Below are positions 1 to 5,640 of a stretch of 11,053 nt of DNA, piece after piece. Location of the stretch: NCBI GenBank assembly GCA_027023345.1, contig JALVVO010000143.1, positions 1-11,053 of the forward strand. The letters are read 5' to 3'. The DNA is from Thermaceae bacterium. GTDB lineage: Bacteria > Deinococcota > Deinococci > Deinococcales > Marinithermaceae. The notes beneath the pieces were generated by a model. That model made no database searches. It saw only the letters and a program-made list of their open reading frames with translations, and had not been told where the DNA came from. A program made the translations under genes and the position numbers. The stretch's first letter is position 1. Every line of letters starts with the position of its first letter.

Positions 1-58
1 GGGTTAGGAGCGCGGCGAGGACAAGGGCCTGCACCCCGTCATGGTAGCAACCGGGCAT
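1..58 (-). CDS. possible 5' fragment of a gene downstream of yvcK
   Basis: On the minus strand an ATG at 58-56 lies 5 nt after the yvcK stop and opens a frame that stays open to the window edge. It reads MPGCYHDGVQALVLAALLT, with a hydrophobic stretch from residue 9. No ribosome binding site is visible before it, so if it is real it would be translated by coupling to yvcK. In many bacteria yvcK is followed by whiA, but these residues do not look like a WhiA N-terminus. With only 19 codons no family can be named, and the frame may be chance. Confidence 0.3.
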   Translation of the reverse strand, partial: MPGCYHDGVQALVLAALLT

Positions 59-63
59 GAGGG

Positions 64-1314
64 CTAGCCGAGCAGGCGGGCGACGGCGCGCAGGAGCTTT
101 TCCGGGTCGTGCTGGGCGAGCCGCCCCTCCTCCCGGAAGTCGCCGGTGAGGACCTCGATCCCCCGCTCGGCGAAGGGCCGGGGGTCGAAGGCCACCGGGT
201 ACTGGCCCTCCTCGGCGTAGCGGCGCCGGATCGCCTCGGGGATGGGCGCGGTGTGCACCACCGCGGCGTCGGGCCAGCGCCCCAGGTGCCGGGCGAGCGC
301 CTCCACGTGGGCGAAGGCGTCCATGCCGTCGGTCTCGCCCGGCTCGGTCATCAGGTTCACCACCTGCAGCACTCGCGCCGGGGTCCGCCGAAGGGCCTCG
401 CGCACCGCCTCGGGGAGGAAGCTCGCGATCACGCTGGTGAAAAGGCTCCCGGGGCCCAGCACCACGAGCTCGGCGGCCTCGATCGCCCGGAGCACCTCGG
501 GCATCACCGCCGGGCTCGCGGGGCGGAGGTAGAGCCGCTCGACGCGGCCGCCCGCGGCGCGGATCGGGGTCTCGCCCTCGACCTCGCGGCCGTCGGCGAG
601 CCTCGCCACCAGCACCGCCGGCTCGCTGGCGCTCGGCCAGACCGAGCCCAGGAGGGCGAGGAGGCGGTTGGCGGTGCGCAGGGCCTCGTCGAAGCTCCCG
701 GTGAGCTCGAAGAGGGTGACCAGAAACAGGTTGCCGAAGGTGTGCCCCTTGAGCTCGCCGCCCCGGGCGAAGCGGTGCTGCATGAGCTCGGGCGCCCGGG
801 GCGCCTCCGAGAGCGCCGCCAGGCAGTCCACCAGGTCGCCCACCGCGGGGATGTCGAAGGCCCGCCGGAGGCGGCCGGTGGAACCGCCGTCGTCGGTCAC
901 CGCCACCACCGCGGTGGTGTTGGCGGTGAGGCGCTTGAGCCCCTTTAGGAGACGGGAGAGCCCGGTCCCGCCGCCCAGGGCCACGATCCGGGGGCCGGCC
1001 GCGAGCCGGCGCCGGCGGTAGACCAGCTCCGGGACCCGGTCGGGGTCGGTGAGCACCGCCAGGATGCTGCGATTCATCGCCCGCAGGCCGAGCACGAGGA
1101 GTAGCGTCCCCGCCGCCACCGAGAGGACCCCCACCGCCACCGGGGAGTAGCCGCGGGAAAGCAGCCAGCGGGCGAGCTCGGGGAAGGGGGCGCCGGCGGA
1201 GGCGAGCCCCACCCCGAAGAGCGCGAGCAGGAACCCGAGGCCGGCGAGGGCGGCGTAGCGCTTGACCCGCATGCCGGGGAGGAGCCAGCGCCAGCTAGGG
1301 CTTTTCCAGATCAC
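64..1314 (-). CDS. yvcK: YvcK/CofD-family gluconeogenesis factor with N-terminal membrane anchor
   Basis: YvcK proteins bind UDP-sugars and are needed for correct cell-wall synthesis and growth on gluconeogenic carbon sources. The family marks are clear: GGGTG at 114-118, TDDGGSTGR at 140-148, then GHTFGNL, LGPGSLFTSV and NLMTEPGETDGM. Before this core lie two predicted membrane helices (about 21-41 and 58-78), a variant seen in several non-Firmicute YvcK proteins. I chose the GTG at 1314 (416 aa) because it keeps WLLPGMRVKR, which as I recall is conserved ahead of the helices in these variants, and has GGAGGTGG just upstream. The ATG at 1272 (402 aa) has no Shine-Dalgarno sequence. The open frame continues further upstream, but that part is antisense-like shadow over rapZ. 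The chosen start overlaps the rapZ 3' end by 20 nt, so the pair is very probably cotranscribed and coupled. Confidence 0.93.
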   Translation of the reverse strand: MIWKSPSWRWLLPGMRVKRYAALAGLGFLLALFGVGLASAGAPFPELARWLLSRGYSPVAVGVLSVAAGTLLLVLGLRAMNRSILAVLTDPDRVPELVYRRRRLAAGPRIVALGGGTGLSRLLKGLKRLTANTTAVVAVTDDGGSTGRLRRAFDIPAVGDLVDCLAALSEAPRAPELMQHRFARGGELKGHTFGNLFLVTLFELTGSFDEALRTANRLLALLGSVWPSASEPAVLVARLADGREVEGETPIRAAGGRVERLYLRPASPAVMPEVLRAIEAAELVVLGPGSLFTSVIASFLPEAVREALRRTPARVLQVVNLMTEPGETDGMDAFAHVEALARHLGRWPDAAVVHTAPIPEAIRRRYAEEGQYPVAFDPRPFAERGIEVLTGDFREEGRLAQHDPEKLLRAVARLLG

Positions 1315-2125
1315 GGTGCTCCACCTCCACGGCGAAGCGGCCCGAGAGGTCCTCGGCGAGCCGCTGGGCCACCGCCACGCTGCGGTGGAACCCGCCGGTG
1401 CAGCCCACCGCCACGGTGTAGCCCGCCCGCCCCTCGGCCTCGGCGGCCTCGGCCGAGAGCCCCGCCAGGGCGAGCATCGCCCGGTAGCGATCCTCGGCCT
1501 CCGGGGCGAAGACGAAGGCGGCCACCGCCGGGTCGGTACCCGGGCGGTCCTTGAGCGCGGGGTCGTAGTAGGGGTTCTTGAAGCCCCGGGCGTCGAGGAC
1601 CAGGTCGGCGTCGGGGGGCGGGCCCCACTTGAAGCCGAACGAGACGATGCGGAGCAAAAACCCCCGGCGCTCGCCGACGAGCTCGAGCACCCGCGCCCGG
1701 AGCTCCCGCGCGGTGGTGCTCGAGGTGTCGAGGACGAAGTCGGCGAGCTCCCGGACCGGCGCGAGCGCGGCCCGCTCGCGGGCGAGCTCCTGGCTAAGCC
1801 TCCCCCCGCCCAGGGGGTGGACCCTCCGGGTGAGGTTGTAGCGGGCGAGGAGGACCTCGGGCCGGGCCTCGAGGAAGAGCACCCGGACCTCGGCCCGCCT
1901 CCGCGCCTCGTCGAGGGCGGAGCCAATCCCCCCGAGCCAGGGGGCGGCGCGGACGTCCACCACCAGGGCCGCCCGGTCCACGCCCTGCTCCCCCAAGGCC
2001 TCGAGCAGCGGCGACCAGAGCGGGGGCGGAAGGTTGTCCACGGTGAAGTACCCGGCGTCCTCGAGGGCGAACCGGGCGGTGGTCTTCCCCGCGCCGGAGA
2101 GCCCCGAGAGCACGACGAGCCGCAT
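1295..2125 (-). CDS. rapZ: RapZ/YvcJ nucleotide-binding protein
   Basis: RapZ (YvcJ) binds nucleotides through an N-terminal P-loop domain. In E. coli its C-terminal domain binds small RNAs and a cell-wall precursor to control glucosamine-6-phosphate synthase; the role in this lineage is inferred only. The 276-aa product has Walker A GLSGAGKTT at 8-16, DNLP at 30-33, ALVVDVRA near 53-60 and RRVHPL at 100-105. The C-terminal domain has FGFKWGPPPDADLVLDARGF from 163, PYYDP, and GCTGGFHRSV at 241-250. Length is close to the usual 280-290 aa. The ATG at 2125 is preceded by a -10-like TAGACT with an 8-nt gap, so the message is nearly leaderless. It is the first gene of the rapZ-yvcK unit and diverges from the GNAT at 2180. 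Confidence 0.95.
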   Translation of the reverse strand: MRLVVLSGLSGAGKTTARFALEDAGYFTVDNLPPPLWSPLLEALGEQGVDRAALVVDVRAAPWLGGIGSALDEARRRAEVRVLFLEARPEVLLARYNLTRRVHPLGGGRLSQELARERAALAPVRELADFVLDTSSTTARELRARVLELVGERRGFLLRIVSFGFKWGPPPDADLVLDARGFKNPYYDPALKDRPGTDPAVAAFVFAPEAEDRYRAMLALAGLSAEAAEAEGRAGYTVAVGCTGGFHRSVAVAQRLAEDLSGRFAVEVEHRDLEKP

Positions 2126-2133
2126 CCCTAAAA

Positions 2134-2139
2134 GTCTAC
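2134..2139 (-). promoter_or_regulatory. -10 element for rapZ
   Basis: TAGACT on the minus strand lies 8 nt before the rapZ ATG, which would give a leader of about 2 nt. No good -35 hexamer is seen at the 17-bp distance. Confidence 0.5.
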
Positions 2140-2167
2140 CCGGGACCCCCGGCCCTCCCCCGGGCGG

Positions 2168-2173
2168 TATAAT
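2168..2173 (+). promoter_or_regulatory. -10 element, leaderless start of the GNAT-redoxin-arsC operon
   Basis: A perfect TATAAT is followed by exactly 6 nt (CCCGCC) and then the GTG at 2180. Transcription starting at the usual distance would begin on the first base of the start codon. No clear -35 is visible, and no Shine-Dalgarno sequence is possible in the gap. Confidence 0.7.
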
Positions 2174-2179
2174 CCCGCC

Positions 2180-2608
2180 GTGCGAGTGCGGGAGGCGCTT
2201 CCCCGGGACGCCGAGGCCCTCGCCGGGCTCCTCGAGGCGGTGCTCGGCAAGGCCCTCGAGCCCGAGGCCCGGATGCAGCTCGCCCGCAACCTGCTCTACT
2301 TCCTCTCGGAGAAGGGGAACGCCCTCCTCGTACTCGAGGACGAGGGGCGCATCCTGGGCGCGGCCAGCGTATGGGTGCGTCAGGGCGTATTCGAGGACCT
2401 GCCGGTGGCCCGGGTGGACCGCCTGCTTCTGGCCCCGGGCCAGGGCGAGGAGGCGGCGCTCATGCTGCTCGAACAGGCGGCGGCGCTCGCCCGCAGCGTG
2501 GGCGCCGGCGACTTCGAGCTCCTCCTCGAGGACGTCGCGCTCCCCCCCGACCTCCCCGAACGCTTGGGCATGCGCGCGCTCGGCGCCTACCGGGCGCGCA
2601 TTCGCTAG
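2180..2608 (+). CDS. GNAT-family N-acetyltransferase-like protein
   Basis: This 142-aa protein has the general form of a GNAT enzyme, which moves an acetyl group from acetyl-CoA to an amine. It opens with VREALPRDAEALAGLLEAVL, followed by strands LLVLEDEGRILGAASVWVR and VARVDRLLLAPG. A long helix rich in Ala and Leu and a last strand (FELLLE) come next. The acetyl-CoA loop, usually Q/R-x-x-G-x-G/A, is degenerate here: only PGQGEEAA is present, so catalysis is uncertain. The GTG start is fixed by the TATAAT 6 nt upstream. It is the first gene of an operon with the redoxin (9-nt gap) and arsC. The substrate is unknown; a ligand-binding rather than catalytic role is possible. Confidence 0.75.
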   Translation: MRVREALPRDAEALAGLLEAVLGKALEPEARMQLARNLLYFLSEKGNALLVLEDEGRILGAASVWVRQGVFEDLPVARVDRLLLAPGQGEEAALMLLEQAAALARSVGAGDFELLLEDVALPPDLPERLGMRALGAYRARIR

Positions 2609-2617
2609 GAGACGGCC

Positions 2618-3112
2618 GTGGACGTACTGGAAAAGGGCAAGGCGGTGCCGGAGATCGAGCTCAAGGCGAAAAGCGGCGAGACGATCAACCCCGCCAGGGT
2701 CGAGGGGCCCCTGGTGCTCGTCTTCTTCCACCCGGTGGTGCTGGCGAGTCGGCACGTCGTCGGCTACCTCCGCCGGCTGCCGGCGATGGCCCCGGGGGTG
2801 CCAATCTGGTTCGTCTCCACCGCCACCCCCGAGGAGACCGAGGTCTACGTCCAGGGCTACCTCGAGGACTTTCCGGTGGTGCTCGAGGGCTGCGAGGCCT
2901 TCCGCGCCTTCGGCGGCCGCTTCGTGCCCGCCACCTACTTCCTTAAGGACGGCAAGGTGGACCTCGCCTTCACCGGCTTCCACAAGCTCGCCCTCAACAC
3001 CCTGGGCCGCCGCGCCGCCGAGCTCGCCGGCAAGCGGGCCAAGGACCTCGTCACCGAGGCCGACAACAAGGGAGAGTACGAGCTTGCCGAGCCCGCCCCT
3101 TGCGCATCCTAG
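2618..3112 (+). CDS. redoxin/AhpC-TSA-like protein without active-site cysteine
   Basis: The 164-aa sequence has a thioredoxin fold of the peroxiredoxin-like type. An N-terminal GKAVPEIELKAKSGETI is followed by strand LVLVFFHP at 32-39 and helix ASRHVVGYLRRL. The strand IWFVSTATPEE and the cis-proline loop VPATYFLKDGKV at 103-114 complete the fold. Where the catalytic C-P-x-S or C-x-x-C would sit, the sequence is V41-L-A-S44. The only cysteines are C92 and C162, outside that site, so it probably cannot act as a standard thiol peroxidase or oxidoreductase. AGGAG at 2607-2611 supports the GTG start 6 nt on. Its 3' end overlaps arsC by 13 nt. A redox-inactive partner or scaffold role is one possibility; C92 could also substitute. 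Confidence 0.85.
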   Translation: MDVLEKGKAVPEIELKAKSGETINPARVEGPLVLVFFHPVVLASRHVVGYLRRLPAMAPGVPIWFVSTATPEETEVYVQGYLEDFPVVLEGCEAFRAFGGRFVPATYFLKDGKVDLAFTGFHKLALNTLGRRAAELAGKRAKDLVTEADNKGEYELAEPAPCAS

Positions 3113-3510
3113 TCCTCTGCACCCATAACTCCGCCCGTAGCCAGATGGCCGAGGGCTGGCTCAAGCACTGGGCCAGGACCCTCGGCCTCGCCGCCGAAAT
3201 CCACTCCGCCGGCACCGAGAAAACCCACCTAAAACCGGAAGCGGTCCGGGTCATGGCCGAGGTGGGAATCGACCTAAAGGGCCAGTTCTCGAAGACCCTC
3301 CTAGAGGTCCCCGACCCCTGGAACTTTGACCTGGTCTGGACCGTCTGCGACGCCGCGCAAAAGGCCTGCCCCGTCTACCCGGCGAAGACCGAGCGCCGCC
3401 ACGCGGGCTTTCCCGACCCGAGCGGAAAGCCCCTCGACGCGTGGCGCCAGGTCCGAGACGCAATCGGCGAGGCCGCCCGGACGCTCGTCGAGGAGCTTCG
3501 CCAAAGGTAA
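3100..3510 (+). CDS. arsC: arsenate reductase (thioredoxin-coupled type) / low-MW phosphatase family
   Basis: This family uses a phosphatase-like P-loop to reduce arsenate to arsenite, passing the oxidation along a cysteine relay to thioredoxin. The 136-aa product has the P-loop C7-THNSA-R13-S14 right after the first strand. It also has the two relay cysteines C83 and C90 in WTVCDAAQKACPVYP, and the catalytic Asp in FPDPSG (D106). This matches the C10/C82/C89 pattern of the Staphylococcus-type enzyme. The TTG start at 3100 is the only start codon in frame that gives the family N-terminus, and no ribosome site is seen. It begins inside the redoxin gene and is probably translated by coupling. 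A terminator begins 2 nt after the stop. No arsR or arsenite pump is nearby, so a general phosphatase role remains possible. Confidence 0.88.
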   Translation: MRILVLCTHNSARSQMAEGWLKHWARTLGLAAEIHSAGTEKTHLKPEAVRVMAEVGIDLKGQFSKTLLEVPDPWNFDLVWTVCDAAQKACPVYPAKTERRHAGFPDPSGKPLDAWRQVRDAIGEAARTLVEELRQR

Positions 3511-3511
3511 G

Positions 3512-3535
3512 GCCCCCGGGTTCCCCGGGGGCTTT
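3512..3535 (+). terminator. intrinsic terminator after arsC
   Basis: A perfect 9-bp stem (3512-3520 with 3524-3532) closes a TTC loop and is followed by TTTCT. It starts 2 nt after the arsC stop and ends the GNAT-redoxin-arsC operon just before the oppositely oriented tRNA. On the minus strand it has no T tract, so it is a weak terminator for the tRNA. Confidence 0.85.
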
Positions 3536-3536
3536 C

Positions 3537-3612
3537 TGGTGGAGCCGGTGGGACTTGAACCCACGACCTCCTCAATGCCATTGAGGCGCGCTCCCAGCTG
3601 CGCCACGGCCCC
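3537..3612 (-). tRNA. tRNA-Ala (anticodon GGC)
   Basis: The minus strand folds as a 76-nt tRNA: acceptor GGGGCCG with CGGCTCC, a D-arm, anticodon stem CCTCA/TGAGG around loop ATGGCAT, and T-arm GTGGG-TTCAAGT-CCCAC. Anticodon GGC reads GCC/GCU alanine codons. The acceptor carries the G3:U70 wobble pair, the main identity element for alanyl-tRNA synthetase. The discriminator A and the 3' CCA are both encoded in the DNA. Confidence 0.97.
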
Positions 3613-3626
3613 ACGCCGCAGGGAAT

Positions 3627-3655
3627 AGTGTAATCGCCCCCTCGGGGTTTGTCAA
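3627..3655 (-). promoter_or_regulatory. promoter of tRNA-Ala
   Basis: Minus-strand TTGACA (3650-3655), a 17-bp spacer and TACACT (3627-3632) form a near-consensus housekeeping promoter. The tRNA begins 14 nt after the -10, so the 5' leader removed by RNase P is about 7-8 nt. The -35 sits in the middle of an inverted repeat GGGGTTT-TTGAC-AAACCCC. Confidence 0.88.
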
Positions 3656-3683
3656 AAACCCCTAGGCTGGAACCCGAACGAGG

Positions 3684-3689
3684 TAAAAT
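3684..3689 (+). promoter_or_regulatory. -10 element for the lipoprotein gene
   Basis: TAAAAT lies 5 nt before the ATG at 3695, the leaderless spacing seen repeatedly in this window. No -35 consensus is found at 16-18 bp. Confidence 0.6.
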
Positions 3690-3694
3690 GCGGT

Positions 3695-4363
3695 ATGCGC
3701 AAGTGGATCTTGGCCTCGACGCTGGTCCTCCTCTTGGCGGCTTGCGCCCCCGGCGCCCTTGGCCCCCCTCCGACCCGGGAGACCTACACCGTCGGCCCGT
3801 ACCCCACCACGCCCCTGGCCGCTCGACCGGGCGGCGACGGGATCTTCGCCAAGCTCGGTCCGGAGGGCCTGAGCCTCGGCCTCCGCCAGGGGCCCTGGGC
3901 CGGCGAGCTGGTGGGGGTCGGCGGCTGGGTCGGCGGGGCCAAGGCCCGGGGGAGCTGGACCGAGGGGAACTACGCCGTCGCCGGCGAGGCCGCCTTCCTC
4001 TACTACGAGGAAGGCTTCTACACCGACGACGGCTACGAAACCCACGAGCACCGTCTCTTCGGCCTGGCCGCCGACGCCACCTACTTCTGGCCGATACCGG
4101 TCGGCGGTGGCGAGGGCTACTTTGGGCCCCGAGCCCGGCTCTACTGGAGCGCGGAGAAGGTCGACGGCGGACCCTACCGCTCCGCACACGCCGGGCTCCT
4201 ACCGGGAGCGGTGCTGGGGGTGAACCTCCCGGTCCCGGTCACCGAGGGCCGGCTGACCTTCAGCCTGGAGGCCGCCCTCTTCGTGGTCTCCCCCTGGCTC
4301 ACCAGCGAGCCCGAGTGGTCGGCGTTCAGCCCGCTCTCCATGACGCTCAGCTACCGCTTTTGA
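3695..4363 (+). CDS. lipoprotein with outer-membrane barrel-like C-terminus
   Basis: The 222-aa product starts with a lipoprotein signal peptide: MRK, a hydrophobic run, then lipobox L-A-A-C with the lipidated Cys at 17. A proline-rich linker follows. The rest alternates short strands rich in Gly and aromatic residues (GLSLGLRQG, GELVGVGGWVGGA, YAVAGEAAFLYYEEG, HRLFGLAADATYFWPI, GYFGPRARLYWSAEK) and ends in SMTLSYRF with a C-terminal Phe. A terminal aromatic residue on the last strand is the usual signal for outer-membrane beta-barrel insertion. The protein is therefore likely exported and either a small lipidated barrel or a surface beta-sandwich. I do not recognise the family. It is a single gene with its own leaderless promoter; the next gene, ttuB, also has its own -10. 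Confidence 0.8.
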   Translation: MRKWILASTLVLLLAACAPGALGPPPTRETYTVGPYPTTPLAARPGGDGIFAKLGPEGLSLGLRQGPWAGELVGVGGWVGGAKARGSWTEGNYAVAGEAAFLYYEEGFYTDDGYETHEHRLFGLAADATYFWPIPVGGGEGYFGPRARLYWSAEKVDGGPYRSAHAGLLPGAVLGVNLPVPVTEGRLTFSLEAALFVVSPWLTSEPEWSAFSPLSMTLSYRF

Positions 4364-4395
4364 GACCCGCGTCCTCCGGCGGCGCACCGGGGCTG

Positions 4396-4404
4396 TGCTA
4401 GGGT
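4396..4404 (+). promoter_or_regulatory. extended -10 promoter for ttuB-ttuA
   Basis: TGC-TAGGGT, an extended -10 form, is followed by 7 nt and the ATG at 4412, giving at most about 1 nt of leader. A GTG at 4403 in the same frame overlaps the -10 and is rejected as the start. Confidence 0.55.
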
Positions 4405-4411
4405 GTCGGGG

Positions 4412-4615
4412 ATGAGGGTCGTCCTGCGCACGCCGGAGAAGGAGGAACGCGAGCTCAAAGGACCCAAGAAGGTCCGCGAGGTCCTCGAGGAGCTCGGCGT
4501 GGTCCCCGAGGGGGTGATCGTCGCCCGCGGGGACGAGCTCCTCACCCTCGACGACGAGGTGGCGGACGGCGACACCATCGAGGTCATCTCGGCGGTGTCC
4601 GGGGGCGCGCGGTGA
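4412..4615 (+). CDS. ttuB: TtuB, ubiquitin-like sulfur carrier for tRNA 2-thiolation
   Basis: TtuB is a small beta-grasp protein of the ThiS/MoaD type. Its C-terminal glycine is adenylated and turned into a thiocarboxylate that supplies sulfur to TtuA; in Thermus it is also attached to proteins like ubiquitin. The 67-aa sequence has MRVVLRTPEKEERELKG, helix KKVREVLEELGV, the strand VIVARGDELL and DDGTIEV-like turn residues in DEVADGDTIEVISAVSGG. Unusually the di-glycine is not terminal: the frame ends GGAR, so two residues would have to be removed before activation. The ATG at 4412 is chosen over the GTG at 4403 because the promoter -10 covers the latter. The stop overlaps the ttuA GTG (GTGA), which implies coupling. 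Confidence 0.92.
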   Translation: MRVVLRTPEKEERELKGPKKVREVLEELGVVPEGVIVARGDELLTLDDEVADGDTIEVISAVSGGAR

Positions 4616-5640
4616 GGTGCGCCGTCTGCGGCCGGAAGGCGGCGGTGGAGGTCCGGCGCCAGGGCCGGGCCTTCTGCCCCGAACACTACCTCGAGTGGTT
4701 CGAGCACCAGGTCGAGCGCGCGATCCGGCGCCACCGCATGATTGAAAAGGGCGAACGGGTGCTGGTGGCAGTCTCCGGGGGCAAGGACTCGATCGCCCTT
4801 TGGGAGGTGCTCCGCCGCCTCGGCTTCGACGCCACCGGGCTCCACATCCAGCTGGGGATCGACGACTACTCGAGGCGAGCCCTCGAGGCCACCCGCCGCT
4901 TCGCTGAGGAACGGAAGCTCCCCCTCATCGTGGTGGACTTGAAGGAGGCCTACCGGCTCGCGATCCCCGAGCTCGCCGAGCTCACCCGGCGGCGGGCCTG
5001 CTCGGTCTGCGGCCTCACCAAGCGCTACGTCATGAACCGGGTGGCGGTGGAAGAGGGCTTCGACGTGGTCGCCACCGGCCACAACCTCGACGACGAGGCC
5101 AGCGTCCTCCTCGGCAACGTGCTCCACTGGCAGACCGACGCCCTGGTCCGGCAGGGACCGGTCCTGCCCGCCAAGGAGAAGCTCGCCAAGAGGGTGAAGC
5201 CCCTCTACCTCCTCACCGAGCGCGAGATCCTCGCCTACACTCTGCTCCGGCAGCTTCCCTACCAGCACGAGGAGTGCCCCTTCGCCCTGGGGGCGAAGAG
5301 CCTCCTCTACAAGGAGGCCCTCAACAAGCTCGAGACCGCCATGCCCGGCACCAAGCAGACCTTTCTCGAGCAATACCTGAAGAAGATCGAGCTGGTCTTG
5401 CAAAGGGGACTCTCCGCCGAGGAGGTCGAGCTCAAAGCGTGCGAGCGCTGCGGCTACCCCACGACCGGCGAGGTCTGCGCCTTCTGCCGGACCTGGGACC
5501 ACGCCTACCGCTGGGCCAAGCGTAAGGGGCGGATCCCGGGGGAGGTGCGGTTCGAGGCCAAGCCCCGCCTGGCCTTCTACCCCGAGAAGAAGGAGGGCGG
5601 GGCCGCCCGCCCCGCCCCGGCCGAAGAGCCCGCCGGCTAG
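4612..5640 (+). CDS. ttuA: TtuA, tRNA-5-methyluridine54 2-sulfurtransferase
   Basis: TtuA replaces the 2-oxygen of T54 in tRNA with sulfur from TtuB thiocarboxylate, raising tRNA melting temperature. The 342-aa product has an N-terminal zinc site (C3, C6, C22, H25), the ATP-pyrophosphatase loop SGGKDS at 55-60 and GHNLDDEA at 156-163. The three Fe-S cluster cysteines C130, C133 and C222 are at the same numbers I recall for the Thermus thermophilus enzyme. A second zinc site is C277, C280, C289, C292. The GTG start overlaps the ttuB stop. The last 20 or so residues (from EKKEGGAARPAP) lie beyond the second zinc site and seem to be an extra tail. That tail also encodes, on the other strand, a hairpin that may terminate the opposing cytochrome operon. 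The stop is shared with that operon as CTAG. Confidence 0.97.
   Translation: MRCAVCGRKAAVEVRRQGRAFCPEHYLEWFEHQVERAIRRHRMIEKGERVLVAVSGGKDSIALWEVLRRLGFDATGLHIQLGIDDYSRRALEATRRFAEERKLPLIVVDLKEAYRLAIPELAELTRRRACSVCGLTKRYVMNRVAVEEGFDVVATGHNLDDEASVLLGNVLHWQTDALVRQGPVLPAKEKLAKRVKPLYLLTEREILAYTLLRQLPYQHEECPFALGAKSLLYKEALNKLETAMPGTKQTFLEQYLKKIELVLQRGLSAEEVELKACERCGYPTTGEVCAFCRTWDHAYRWAKRKGRIPGEVRFEAKPRLAFYPEKKEGGAARPAPAEEPAG
5583..5617 (-). terminator. candidate terminator of the cytochrome pair, inside ttuA
   Basis: A perfect 9-bp stem (GGGCGGGGC at 5595-5603 with 5609-5617, 5-nt loop) lies 20 nt past the stop of the minus-strand cytochrome gene. On that strand it is followed by CTCCTTCTTCTC (5594-5583). 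The tract is mixed pyrimidine rather than pure T, so this is an inference, but the same layout recurs at 10211. Confidence 0.5.

Noticed and set aside
1..58. Left-edge fragment as whiA
   Set aside because: The residues do not match the WhiA N-terminus; only the neighbour rule supports it, which is too weak.
109..948. Long plus-strand open frame opposite yvcK
   Set aside because: It is antisense to a clear YvcK core, its product is low-complexity (rich in Gly, Arg, His, Pro) with no motif; typical of GC-rich shadow frames.
1315..1926. Upstream extension of the yvcK open frame
   Set aside because: The extra 200 residues are Ser/Arg/Pro-rich out-of-frame reading of rapZ, with no domain.
2126..2983. 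Upstream extension of the rapZ open frame through 2983
   Set aside because: It lies antisense to the GNAT and redoxin genes and reads as low-complexity; the P-loop domain begins normally at 2125.
3100..3612. arsC next to a tRNA gene as a sign of an integrated element
   Set aside because: No integrase, no repeated tRNA 3' end, and the operon and tRNA each have their own promoter and a normal terminator between them.
4351..5502. Minus-strand open frame opposite ttuA
   Set aside because: TtuA on the plus strand has every catalytic and metal-binding residue; the opposite frame is a shadow rich in Leu, Glu and Gly.
2180..5640. Frequent CTCGAG/CCTCGAGG copies as a repeat family
   Set aside because: They fall in frame as Leu-Glu codons in many genes; this is codon preference in GC-rich DNA, not a spaced repeat.
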